NCBI GenBank assembly: GCA_964019425.1
Contig: OZ025784.1
Location: 744,001 to 808,000 of the forward strand
DNA length: 64,000 bases
From: Flectonema sp. DT1601
Lineage: Eukaryota > Euglenozoa > Diplonemea > Diplonemida > Diplonemidae
Direction: 5' to 3'
Notes under the pieces: generated by a model
Database searches by the model: none
The model's input: only the letters and a program-made list of their open reading frames with translations
Told to the model about the DNA's origin: nothing
Shown here: piece after piece, positions 30,883 to 41,682 of the stretch
Numbering within the stretch: position 1 is the first letter of the stretch
Layout: each line of letters begins with the position of its first letter
Program-made: the position numbers and the translations under genes

Positions 30883-33390
30883 CCGAGTTGAGTTTACCAG
30901 GTGAGATTTGGACTGTTAGCTTTTGGCTAAGGCCCTCCCTGAAGAGCAAGAACAAAAAAACTACTCACACCTGAAGAAAACATACACAAAGAACACACTG
31001 TAAGCTGTGTGTGTATTTTGTGTTTGTCACAACAGGAGAGAAAAGAAAGAATGTCAAGGTTGGTCACCTTGCCTATCAACGCACAACATTGGTGGTCTCT
31101 ACTAGACCCTGAGTGATCCCACTGGATCTCTCATCGTTCATAGTACCCTGTGTGAAGTTATAAAATCAAAGGTAAACTATGAACTACAAATGACTTAGCC
31201 TGTTATTATAATGCCACAGGCAGGCCCTGCATTCAGCAACTATCCAGCAGTGCTTGGATGTCCTGATCTTCTTCTAAAAAAAAGAAAGAAAAACAAAACT
31301 GTAGCTGGGATCACTCAGGATCAACAGACTACCAATGCTACCTGTTGTACTTGCTCACTATGGGGGGTGATGCCAAACACCCAGAAGTACTTAACTACTT
31401 TCCTTCTTGCTGCCCAGGAGTTTCTGACCAGAACTAATAGAAAATAAAAAGTAGATGGGAAATAATAAAAAGTAAAATGAATATAACTGAAGTTAAACAA
31501 GACAAATGAGGTAACAGACCAGAACAGATAGAGAATAAAAATAAAAGATATAGGCAAGAATGATTGTAGTGAAAGATTACAAATAAAAAAAATGCAAGAT
31601 CAACACATGATCAAGATACACCAGCAGCTAACAAACAACATAAAATTGAAGATCAGTTGCCAGAGTATTTCAACCATGGTAGAATACTCGCCCCTCTGGC
31701 AGGGATTATCCCAGACTTGTCCTTTAATCTAGTTGGACACCATGGCTTACAACCCTTCCAGAGGGAAGCACCATTATGACTTCTATTTTTTTTCTTCAAG
31801 AAAATCATAAGGTGGGAACAAAGAAAAATGCTAAGAGGAACCCCTTATTAACACCTAAGACATCTAAACTGCAGCCCAGCTTATGCCCAATGCACTAACA
31901 GGTCATTCCCTCACACTCAGATCAAAAAATCAAAGTTCAGAGTGCATCTTAGCGTGAATGAGAGAATTTCCTCCCGCTTTTTTTGAACAAAAGGGATAGG
32001 AGAAGGGATAGAAAACGAACATAACAATAAGATTCTAAGTGAGGAACACTTAGCAGAAATACTTAGCAGCTTTTAAGGAGCTGAAAAGCAAAAAAAAAAT
32101 CTAAGTGAGAAACACTTAGTAGAAACACTTTGTAGCTAATTGAGCTGAAAATAAAAAAATAAAAAATTTTCTAAGTGAGAGATACTTAGCAACTTTTAGA
32201 ACAAATATTTCAGTAAATAACCTGTTGAAATGGTAGTTAATGTAACCATTACAGGTTTGATGCCAATACTGACAAAGACTGAGTTGAGTTTACCAGGTGA
32301 GATTTGGACTGTTAGCTTTTGGCTAAGGCCCTCCCTGAAGAGCAAGAACAAAAAAACTACTCACACCTGAAGAAAACATACACAAAGAACACACTGTAAG
32401 CTGTGTGTGTATTTTGTGTTTGTCACAACAGGAGAGAAAAGAAAGAATGTCAAGGTTGGTCACCTTGCCTATCAACGCACAACATTGGTGGTCTCTACTA
32501 GACCCTGAGTGATCCCACTGGATCTCTCATCGTTCATAGTACCCTGTGTGAAGTTATAAAATCAAAGGTAAACTATGAACTACAAATGACTTAGCCTGTT
32601 ATTATAATGCCACAGGCAGGCCCTGCATTCAGCAACTATCCAGCAGTGCTTGGATGTCCTGATCTTCTTCTAAAAAAAAGAAAGAAAAACAAAACTGTAG
32701 CTGGGATCACTCAGGATCAACAGACTACCAATGCTACCTGTTGTACTTGCTCACTATGGGGGGTGATGCCAAACACCCAGAAGTACTTAACTACTTTCCT
32801 TCTTGCTGCCCAGGAGTTTCTGACCAGAACTAATAGAAAATAAAAAGTAGATGGGAAATAATAAAAAGTAAAATGAATATAACTGAAGTTAAACAAGACA
32901 AATGAGGTAACAGACCAGAACAGATAGAGAATAAAAATAAAAGATATAGGCAAGAATGATTGTAGTGAAAGATTACAAATAAAAAAAATGCAAGATCAAC
33001 ACATGATCAAGATACACCAGCAGCTAACAAACAACATAAAATTGAAGATCAGTTGCCAGAGTATTTCAACCATGGTAGAATACTCGCCCCTCTGGCAGGG
33101 ATTATCCCAGACTTGTCCTTTAATCTAGTTGGACACCATGGCTTACAACCCTTCCAGAGGGAAGCACCATTATGACTTCTATTTTTTTTCTTCAAGAAAA
33201 TCATAAGGTGGGAACAAAGAAAAATGCTAAGAGGAACCCCTTATTAACACCTAAGACATCTAAACTGCAGCCCAGCTTATGCCCAATGCACTAACAGGTC
33301 ATTCCCTCACACTCAGATCAAAAAATCAAAGTTCAGAGTGCATCTTAGCGTGAATGAGAGAATTTCCTCCCGCTTTTTTTGAACAAAAGG
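30883..33390. repeat. 1,396-bp tandem repeat (satellite), copies 1 and 2
   Basis: 30,885 onward recurs at 32,281 with a period of 1,396 bp and near-identity. Copy 2 stops at 33,390, where LINE copy B is inserted, and resumes at 59,064; a third copy starts at 59,349. Within each unit lie three CTAAGTG-loop-CACTTAG hairpins (32,035, 32,101 and 32,171), and a stretch near 31,450-31,540 resembles the LINE tail near 40,725-40,820. No protein-coding frame is convincing; the 78-codon frames on both strands are short and unsupported. Confidence 0.85.
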
Positions 33391-33788
33391 CTGAATTTCG
33401 AAAAGGTGGGAAGTAACGGACTGGGAGCTTTTGGCTCCTGCCCTATTCCCGATGTAAACTTTCTTTTTATTTTTTTTTTTTTTTAACAGGCCCAAAGGGC
33501 GACAATGATGGTTGCTGACCAAGGAATAATATTCAAATGAATTTTCGTTTCAAAGAAACGAACAGAATTAAGAGAGAGGTAGAGAAAAAAAAAAAAAAAA
33601 AAAAAAAGAAAGAATAGAAAAAAAATATGAAGAGGAAATAATCAAACATGAAAAAAAAAAAAAAAAATAAAATATAAATAAAAAACGTTGTATGAAAAAG
33701 GAAAAAAAGAAAAAAAAAAGACCAGAAAAGGAAAGAGAAAATGAAAAGGTATAATATTATTGTGGGGATATGAGGATAGCAGGGAGAT

Positions 33789-33827
<39 letters not shown>

Positions 33828-34651
33828 TTATTATTTAAAAAAGGGAAACAATCAGTTTAGCGTCTCGATCAGGACGGAAAATAGAAATTAATCGACATAG
33901 TCGATCGATAGAAAAAAAACAATGATAACATTGTTTATTCTTTTTTTTTTTTTTTTTTTTTTATTTATTATTTAAAAAAGGGAAACAATCAGTTTAGCGT
34001 CTCGATCAGGACGGAAAATAGAAATTAATCGACATAGTCGATCGATAGAAAAAAAACAATGATAACATTGTTTATTCTTTTTTTTTTTTTTTTTTTTTTT
34101 ATTCTTTTTATTTATTTTTAAAGAAAAAACAATCAGTTTAGCGTCCTGACCAGGACGGAAAATTGAAAGTGATCGACATAGTCGATCGATAGAAAAAAAA
34201 CAATGATAACATTGTTTATTCCTTTTTTTTTTTTTTTTTTTTTTTATTCTTTTTATTTATTTTTAAAGAAGAAACAATCAGTTTAGCGACCTGACCAGGA
34301 CGGAAAATTGAAAGTGATCGACATAGTCGATCGATAGAAAAAAAACAATGATAACATTGTTTATTCTTTTTTTTTTTTTTTTTTTTTTTTAAATCCTTTT
34401 AATTATTTTAAAGAAAAAACAATCAGTTTAGCGTCTTGACCAGGGCGGAAAATAGAAAGTAATCGACATAGTCGATCGATAAAAAAAAAACAATGATAAC
34501 ATTGTTTATTCCTTTTTTTTTTTTTTTTTTTTTTTATTCTTTTTATTTATTTTTAAAGAAAAAACAATCAGTTTAGCGTCCTGACCAGGACGGAAAATTG
34601 GAAGTGATCGACATAGTCGATCGATAAAAAAACAATGATAACATTGTTTAT

Positions 34652-34686
<35 letters not shown>

Positions 34687-34798
34687 CTTTTAATTATTTT
34701 TTAAAGAAAAAACAATCAGTTTAGCGTCTTGACCAGGACGGAAAATAGAAAGTGATCGACATAGTCGATCGATAAAAAACAATGATAACATTGTTTAT

Positions 34799-34837
<39 letters not shown>

Positions 34838-35475
34838 CCTTTTTATTATTTTAAAGAAAAAACAATCAGTTTAGCGTCTTGACCAGGACGGAAAATAGAA
34901 AGTGATCGACATAGTCGATCGATAAAAAAAAAACAATGATAACATTGTTTATTCTTTTATTTTTTTTTTTTTTTAAATTCTTTTTATTTATTTTTAAAGA
35001 AAAAAAAACGGAAAATAAAAATTAGTCGACAAAGTCGAACGATAAAAAAAAAACAATGATAACATTGTTTATTCTTTTTTTTTTTTGTTTTTTTTTATTC
35101 TTTTTTATTAATTTTGAAAAAAAAACAATCAGTTTAGCGTCTTGACTAGGACGGAAAATAGAAAGTAATCGACATAGTCGATCGATAAAAAAAAACAATG
35201 ATAACATTGTTTACTCTTTTTTTTTTTTTTTTTAAATTCTTTTTATTTTAAAAAGAAAAAAAACGGAAAATAGAAATTAGTCGACAAAGTCGAACGATAA
35301 AAAAAAAACAATGATAACATTGTTTATTCTTTTTTTTTTATTTTTTTTTTTTTAATATTCTTTTTTATTAATTTTGAAAAAAAAACAATCAGTTTAGCGT
35401 CTTGACCAGGACGGAAAATAGAAAGTGATCGACATAGTCGATCGATAAAAAAAAAACAATGATAACATTGTTTAT

Positions 35476-35512
<37 letters not shown>

Positions 35513-35884
35513 CTTTTTTTTTTTTTAAAGAAAAAACAATCAGTTTAGCGTCTTGACCAGGACGGAAAATAGAAAGTAATCGACATAGTCGATCGATAAA
35601 AAAAACAATGATAACATTGTTTATTCTTTTTTTTTTTTTTTTAAATCTTTTTATTTATTTTTTAAAAAGAAAAAAAAAAAAACGGAAAATAGAAATTAGT
35701 CAACAACGTCGAACGATAAAAAAAAAACAATGATAACATTGTTTATTCTTTTTTTTTATTTTTTTTTGTATTCTTTTTTATTAATTTTGAAAAAAAACAA
35801 TCAGTTTTGCGTCTTGACCAGGACGGAAAATAGAAAGTGATCGACATAGTCGATCGATAAAAAAACAATGATAACATTGTTTAT

Positions 35885-35921
<37 letters not shown>

Positions 35922-36317
35922 CTTTTTATTATTTTTAAAGAAAAAACAATCAGTTTAGCGTCTTGACCAGGACGAAAAATAGAAAGTGATCGACATAGTC
36001 GATCGATAAAATAAAACAATGATAACATTGTTTATTCTTTTTTTTTTTTTTTTTTTTTTTTTAAATCCTTCTTTTTATTTTTTAGAGAAAAAACAATCAG
36101 TTTAGCGTCTTGACCAGGACGGAAAATAGAAAGTAATCGACATAGTCGATCGATAAAATAAAAACAATGATAACATTGTTTATTCCTTTTTTTTTTTTTT
36201 TTATTCTTTTTATTTATTTTTAAAGAAAAAACAATCAGTTTAGCGTCCTGACCAGGACGGGAAATAGAAAGTGATCGACATAGTCGATCGATAAAAAAAC
36301 AATGATAACATTGTTTA

Positions 36318-36348
<31 letters not shown>

Positions 36349-36462
36349 TTCTTTTTATTTATTTTTTAAAGAAAAAACATCAGTTTAGCGTCTTGACCAG
36401 GACGGAAAATAGAAATTAGTCGACAAAGTCGATCGATAACAAAACAATGATAACATTGTTTA

Positions 36463-36493
<31 letters not shown>

Positions 36494-36779
36494 TTCTTTT
36501 TATTTATTTTTTAAACATACTTGTACCCCTTTAAAGGGGGCAAAATAAAGGGGAAATTAAAGGGCTTTTAATGCCCTTTAATTTCCGTAATTCCAAAATA
36601 AAGGGGAAATAAAGGGCTTTTAATCCAAATAAAGGGCTTTTTTTCCTTTTTTTCCAAAATAAAGGGGAAATAAAGGGGAAATAAGCGGAATAAAGGGGGG
36701 TGGGAAAGCCCCTTTATTTCCGCTTTATTTATTAAATCCCAAGGCACCCACCACGCTGCGTCATCCTAAGTCGGAAAGG

Positions 36780-37790
36780 AAATTACTCGAAAGTCGGGGC
36801 AGTTCGAACGTCAGCATTCACATCAGCAAGCAACCAGTCCTGAGTACTTAAAGAACCCAACCATTACGTGGATCAGTCACAGTCACACTTAGTATAGCGT
36901 TAGTACAGAGGACACGGATCTGCTATGCAGGGAAGTGACTTGAACTCGTTCAACTAATTAATGTGTGTAGATATAAGCGCCGCGAATTGACGGGTCTGAA
37001 GTTATGCTTTCCGAAGAGAGCAACCACCCACGCGAGTGTTATTTTGACGCTATAACCTGTGACTTTCAACACGTAACAACCAGGGATAATTCTCAGTAAG
37101 GCCGCCGTCACCGTGAAGCTGCTACGAATATAACCCAACAAACTAGCAATTCCTCCAACCTTTTTCGTCAGTCGGGATTGTTACACGCCGGAAAAGGAAA
37201 CTACTCGAAAGTCGGGGCAGTTCGAACGTCAGCATTCACATTAGCAAACAACCAGTCTTGAGAACCCAATCATTACGTAACATGTAACAACCAGGGATAA
37301 TTCTCAATAAGGCCGCCGTCACCGTGAAGCTGCTACGAATAACAGTTCGAACGTCAGCATTCACATTAGCAAGCAACCAGTCTTGAGAACCCAACCATTA
37401 CGTGCATCAGCCACAGTTAACCTGCAACTTTCAACATGTAACAACCAGGGATAATTCTCAATAAGGCCGCCGTCACCGTGAAGCTGCTACGAATAACAGT
37501 TCGAACGTCAGCATTCACATTAGCAAGCAACCAGTCTTGAGAACCCAACCATTACGTGCATCAGCCACAGTTAACCTGCAACTTTCAACATGTAACAACC
37601 AGGGATAATTCTCAATAAGGCCGCCGTCACCGTGAAGCTGCTACGAATAACAGTTCGAACGTCAGCATTCACATTAGCAAGCAACCAGTCTTGAGAACCC
37701 AATCATTACGTAACATGTAACAACCAGGGATAATTCTCAATAAGGCCGCCGTCACCGTGAAGCTGCTACGAACATAACCCAACAAACTAG
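36780..37790. repeat. Internal 154/125-bp tandem repeats of the TTAA element
   Basis: The start word CAGTTCGAACGTCAGCATTC occurs at about 36,800, 37,218, 37,343, 37,497 and 37,651, and the end word GTGAAGCTGCTACGAATA closes each unit. Spacings are 154 and 125 bp for the last units and about 417 bp for the first, which carries extra sequence. GC is higher than in the surroundings, and no frame is preserved across units. Confidence 0.8.
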
Positions 37791-39182
37791 CAATTCCACT
37801 CACTTCGAACGCACTCAGCCAGAGAGCTTGCCAACAGAACAGAACGCAAGGTTACTTTCGGGTCCAATCTTCGCCGTGAGCCTGGTGTCTTGTGCTGGGC
37901 TGGGTTTCCAGAGGGCCTCACCATGCACACAAACTCCTGGATGGGACGATCGAGGGAATCAACCAAGCCGAGAACTGAACCGGAAGGATAGGCTTACAAG
38001 ACTAACCTGAAGTAAACTTCAGAGCTTCGCTTTCCAGCATGCCGAAACAGAGCCATGGAAGGGGATTACACAACAACCTCATTAAACCCACTGGCCACCC
38101 CGTGCATAGTCGCCGCCAATGGTTATTACTATCCAAAGCGCTAACACGAGGCACCACACATTCGTAAGAAGGGAGTCCTACCGGAACGGACCACGCATCT
38201 GATTCTACTGGTTAAAGCAACTCCGAAAGAATGTATTCTCCATGATTTCAGACATGTAACTTTTGGATATCATGCTCCTGTCTAATTGTTCCCACATAAG
38301 CTTTTGTCTTGAGAGATTGAAAATAAAGTTTGTAGTAATAGCCTAAAGAGAGGAGAAAGTTTTTATTTTAAAATTGCGAGAAAAAATGATGTCAAGTCAA
38401 ATTGACCAGGTATTTCTCTGACAATCTTGACTGTCAGCGGCAGCGTAGTAAATGACTGCAGATAAATAAATACCACGTGAACATAGTTGAGCACCACTTG
38501 CTTGATGTAACCGCAACAGTTTTTTATAAAACCCATGAGTATTTAATTAATAATTATATTGTCTTGAAAACTTGAAGGGGGTTAACTGTTGGATTTTATA
38601 CGATTCCTCTCAGCTGCATACACATCTCTTTTTTCCGTGTTGTCATTCAGTGCAGTACGGAATCGAGTTATTCAACTGTGAATTAATCACCAAGACGAAC
38701 ACCAGGAAGGGGGGCGTTTGAGTTTGATTTGTAAAATACAACTATATCATCATAACGATATTTAACATCATAAGGAAACCGCTAGCTACCATGCTGGTAA
38801 CTGACCAACTCAGTCAACTCACTAATCTTTGGCCACCGTTCCGACTTTCTTTCCTTTCACACCGACAGTCCTCTAACGGACTAATCACGTATCGAAAAAA
38901 ACAGCGAAGGTCGAGCAACTTAATACCTCGTGCCGAAATTCTTGTGAGGAACTCAAGAATTTTTGCTGAAAAAAAAATTTCCAAAAAAAAAATTCCTCAC
39001 AATAATAATTCCTTACCAGATCACCAAAGGAAACCCCCAGTAAAAATTTTTCCTTGATCAGGAATTATTTTTGTGGGAGAAGAATCTTGTGAAATAACGA
39101 TTTTTGAGGAGAAATTCCTTGCAAGGATAATTCCCGCAATAAGAATATAGGAAAGAAAATTAAAAAAAAACTTTTTTAAGTG
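37791..39182. other. Unassigned interior of the TTAA element
   Basis: No transposase or other long frame. 37,800-38,230 is relatively GC-rich and unlike its surroundings, and its origin was not recognised. 38,930-39,130 holds imperfect inverted words around GAAATTCTTGTGAGGAA and TTCCTCACAAT, a possible small nested palindrome. Confidence 0.4.
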
Positions 39183-39252
39183 ACGCTGGTTGTCCACTGG
39201 TATGATTGTGGATTTGCATTCGCTAGGCTGCAGGTTCGAGTCCTGGTGGAGG
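39183..39252 (+). ncRNA. tRNA-like (tRNA-derived) sequence with A- and B-box
   Basis: It contains a good B-box/T-loop GGTTCGAGTCC (39,233-39,243) with a four-pair T stem. Upstream is a D-arm-like stretch TTGTCCACTGGTATGATT, and a run of at least nine T follows (39,252 onward) as in a Pol III terminator. The acceptor halves do not pair and the anticodon stem is poor. It is therefore more likely a decayed tRNA or SINE-type promoter than a working tRNA. Confidence 0.4.
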
Positions 39253-40509
39253 ATTTTTTTTTTAATTAAAAACCATTAAAAGCCCTTTATTTTTATTTTT
39301 CCAAATTAAAGGGGAATTAAATCCCCTTTAATTTTAAAATAAAGGGCCCTTTAATTCATTAAATCCCCTTTAATTCCCCTTTATTTCATTAAATTGGAAA
39401 ATAAAGGGGAATTAATTAAAAGCCCTTTAATATTAAAAGCCCTTTATTTCCGCTTTAATTTTTAATTCCCCTTTAAAGGGGTACAAGTATGTTTAAAGAA
39501 AAAACAATCAGTTTAGCGTCCTGACCAGGACGGAAAATAGAAAGTAATCGACATAGTCGATCGATAAAAAAAAACAATGATAACATTGTTTAATCTTTTT
39601 TTTTTTTTTTTTTTTTTTATTCTTTTTATTTATTTAGAAAAAACAATCAGTTTAGCGTCTTGACCAGGACGGAAAATAGAAATTAGTCGACAAAGTCGAT
39701 CGATAAAAAAACAATGATAACATTGTTTATTCTTTTTTTTTTTTTTTTTTTTTAAATTCTTTTTATTTATTTTTTAAGAAAAAAAAAACGGAAAATAGAA
39801 ATTAGTCGACAAAGTCGAACGATAAAAAAACAATGATAACATTGTTTATTCTTTTTTTTATTTTTTTTTTTTTTATTCTTTTTTATTAATTTTGAAAAAA
39901 AAAAAAACAATCAGTTTAGCGTCTTGACCAGGACGGAAAATAGAAAGTAATCGACATAGTCGATCGATAAAAAACAATGATAACATTGTTTATTCTTTTT
40001 TTTTTTTTTTTTTTTTTAAATTCTTTTTATTTATTTTTTAAGAAGAAAAACGGAAAATAGAAATTAGTCGACAAAGTCGAACGATAAAAAAACAATGATA
40101 ACATTGTTTATTCTTTTTTTTATTTTTTTTTTTTTATATTCTTTTTTATTAATTTTGAAAAAAAAAAAAAAAAAAAACAATCAGTTTAGCGTCTTGACCA
40201 GGACGGAAAATAGAAAGTAATCGACATAGTCGATCGATAAAAATACAATGATAACATTGTTTAATCTTTTATAATTTTTTATTTTTTTTTTTTGTTTTAA
40301 AAAAAAAAAAAAAAACAAGCGGAATTGATCATAATGGGTGGTAGGGGTTGTTATAACTTCGTTTGAAAATTCTTCTTTTTTGATTTCTTTTTTTTTTTCT
40401 TTTTATAGGAGTTAAGATCACTTTCAGGAGACAACACATGAACAAGAGCAGCAAGCAGAGTTGACACTATCAATTCAAATTTGAAATACCGGGAATTAAT
40501 TTACAAGGA

Positions 40510-40617
40510 GGTATCTCAAGTGACTTGGTATCTCTAGCGTGTCGGTATCTCTGGAGTGCTGGTATCTCGTATGTGCGTTGGTATCTCATGAGTGATGGTA
40601 TCTCTTGTGCATTAGAA
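40510..40617 (-). repeat. GAGATACC short tandem repeats (copy B)
   Basis: Six spaced copies of GAGATACC with 8-11 bp variable spacers, on the minus strand. The counterparts are at 47,226-47,322 (copy F) and 54,541-54,638 (copy G). They lie at a fixed place in the LINE tail, just CDS-proximal of the hairpin satellite. Confidence 0.75.
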
Positions 40618-40917
40618 AAACGAAAAAGAATGTCATGACCATGACGGAAGAATTGAGGAATTGAGTTAACATGTTCAATTTAACTTATTTAAACTTTTTT
40701 TTTTTTAAACAGACCGTAACTATTTGAAAATAAAATGTAGATGGGAAACAGTGAAAAGTAAATTGGATGATAAAATTAAATGAGAAATATGACATAACAG
40801 ACCAGATAGCGAGTATTAAAAGGAAATTGAAAAGGAAAAGAGAAACTAGGTTAACACTTATTTAAAATTAAGACCGGTTAGTCAGTTTAAGGTCTTGACT
40901 AGGACCAACAAAAAAGA

Positions 40918-41640
40918 AAGAAAAAAAAAAATTAACGATCAAGCTGAGCTGATCTTGTTTTTATTACAAATAGGGGAGCGGGAGGGATGGAAGGAATAGA
41001 GGAAAAAAAAAGAAAAGGTTGATCAATTGGATCTGATCGTCGAGAAGAAGAAATTATTTTAAAGGTTGATCGGTATAGCCGATCGTTGAGAAAAATAAAC
41101 AGATATAAATACAATCAGTTTAAATTAAAAAAAGAAAAAAAGATTAACGATCAAGCTGAGCTGATCTTGTTTTTATTACAAATAGGGGAGCGGGAGGGAT
41201 GGAAGGAATAGAGGAAAAAAAAAGAAAAGGTTGATCAATTGGATCTGATCGTCGAGAAGAAGAAATTATTTTAAAGGTTGATCGGTATAGCCGATCGTCG
41301 AGAAAAATAAACAGATATAAATACAATCAGTTTAAATTAAAAAAAGAAAAAAAGATTAACGATCAAGCTGAGCTGATCCTGTTTTTATTTAAAATTAGGG
41401 GAGCGGGAGGGATGGAAGGAATAAAGGAAAAAAAAAAAAAAAAAAAAAAAGGTCGATCAATTGGATCTGATCGTCGAGAAGAAGAAAACAATTATTTATA
41501 AAAAAAAAAAATGGTCGGTATAGCCGATCGTTGAGAAAAGAACAGATATAAATACAATCGGTTTTGGTGATCGACGAGTGGAGCGATCACTTGACAAGAA
41601 GGAAAAAGAAAGGACCGATTAATTGGGGCTTTGATTGTAT
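40918..41640 (-). repeat. 212-bp tandem repeats of the LINE tail (copy B, three units)
   Basis: AACGATCAAGCTGAGCTGATC starts at about 40,934, 41,146 and 41,359. Each unit has hairpins such as GATCGGTATAGCCGATC and GATCAAGCTGAGCTGATC, and a CCTCCCGCTCCCC-type word. The matching block in copy F is 46,267-46,905. Confidence 0.85.
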
Positions 41641-41682
41641 TCCCAAGGCATGTTTTTTTTTTTTTTTTTTTATTATTCAATA

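Larger units (their letters stand above)
36515..39492. mobile_element. 2,978-bp TIR element with TTAA-type target (piggyBac-like or mariner-like, non-autonomous)
   Basis: Ends are ACATACTTGTACCCC at the left and its exact reverse complement at the right, extending through CTTTAAAGGGG. It is flanked by TTAA (36,511-36,514 and 39,493-39,496) in a satellite unit. Because the flanks are palindromic, TA, TTAA or TTTAAA duplication cannot be told apart. The first and last 200-280 bp are made of AAAGGGGAAAT-like words in both orientations. The interior has tandem repeats (36,780-37,790), unassigned unique DNA and a tRNA-like stretch, but no transposase. TTAA would fit piggyBac; the ends are not typical of it. 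Confidence 0.75.
33796..40280 (-). repeat. Hairpin satellite array of LINE copy B
   Basis: The same hairpin units as elsewhere, on the minus strand, interrupted at 36,511-39,496 by the TTAA element. It includes several perfect CGTCCTGGTCAGGACG hairpins (6-bp stem, GGTC loop). The unit next to the terminal block always has the variant CGTCCTGATCGAGACG. Confidence 0.85.

Noticed and set aside
31211-31557. The 78-codon frames on both strands of the 1,396-bp repeat, repeated at 32,607 and 60,992.
   Set aside because: They are short, overlap on opposite strands, have no domain, and their repetition only reflects the DNA repeat.
31665-31725. tRNA-Gly-like words (CATGGTAGAATACTCGCC) in the 1,396-bp repeat.
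   Set aside because: Only the D-arm half resembles a tRNA; no proper T-loop or acceptor pairing follows.
30883-33390. The 1,396-bp direct repeats read as long terminal repeats of a retroelement.
   Set aside because: The copies are directly adjacent with no internal coding region, a third copy follows in register after the LINE nest, and there are no typical LTR ends.
41635-41682. The first 16 codons of the LINE frame, with an in-frame TTG and ATG, as the native N-terminus.
   Set aside because: This stretch is the flank from copy B (the CCCAAGGCATG region with a T run); the element itself begins truncated in the RT domain.
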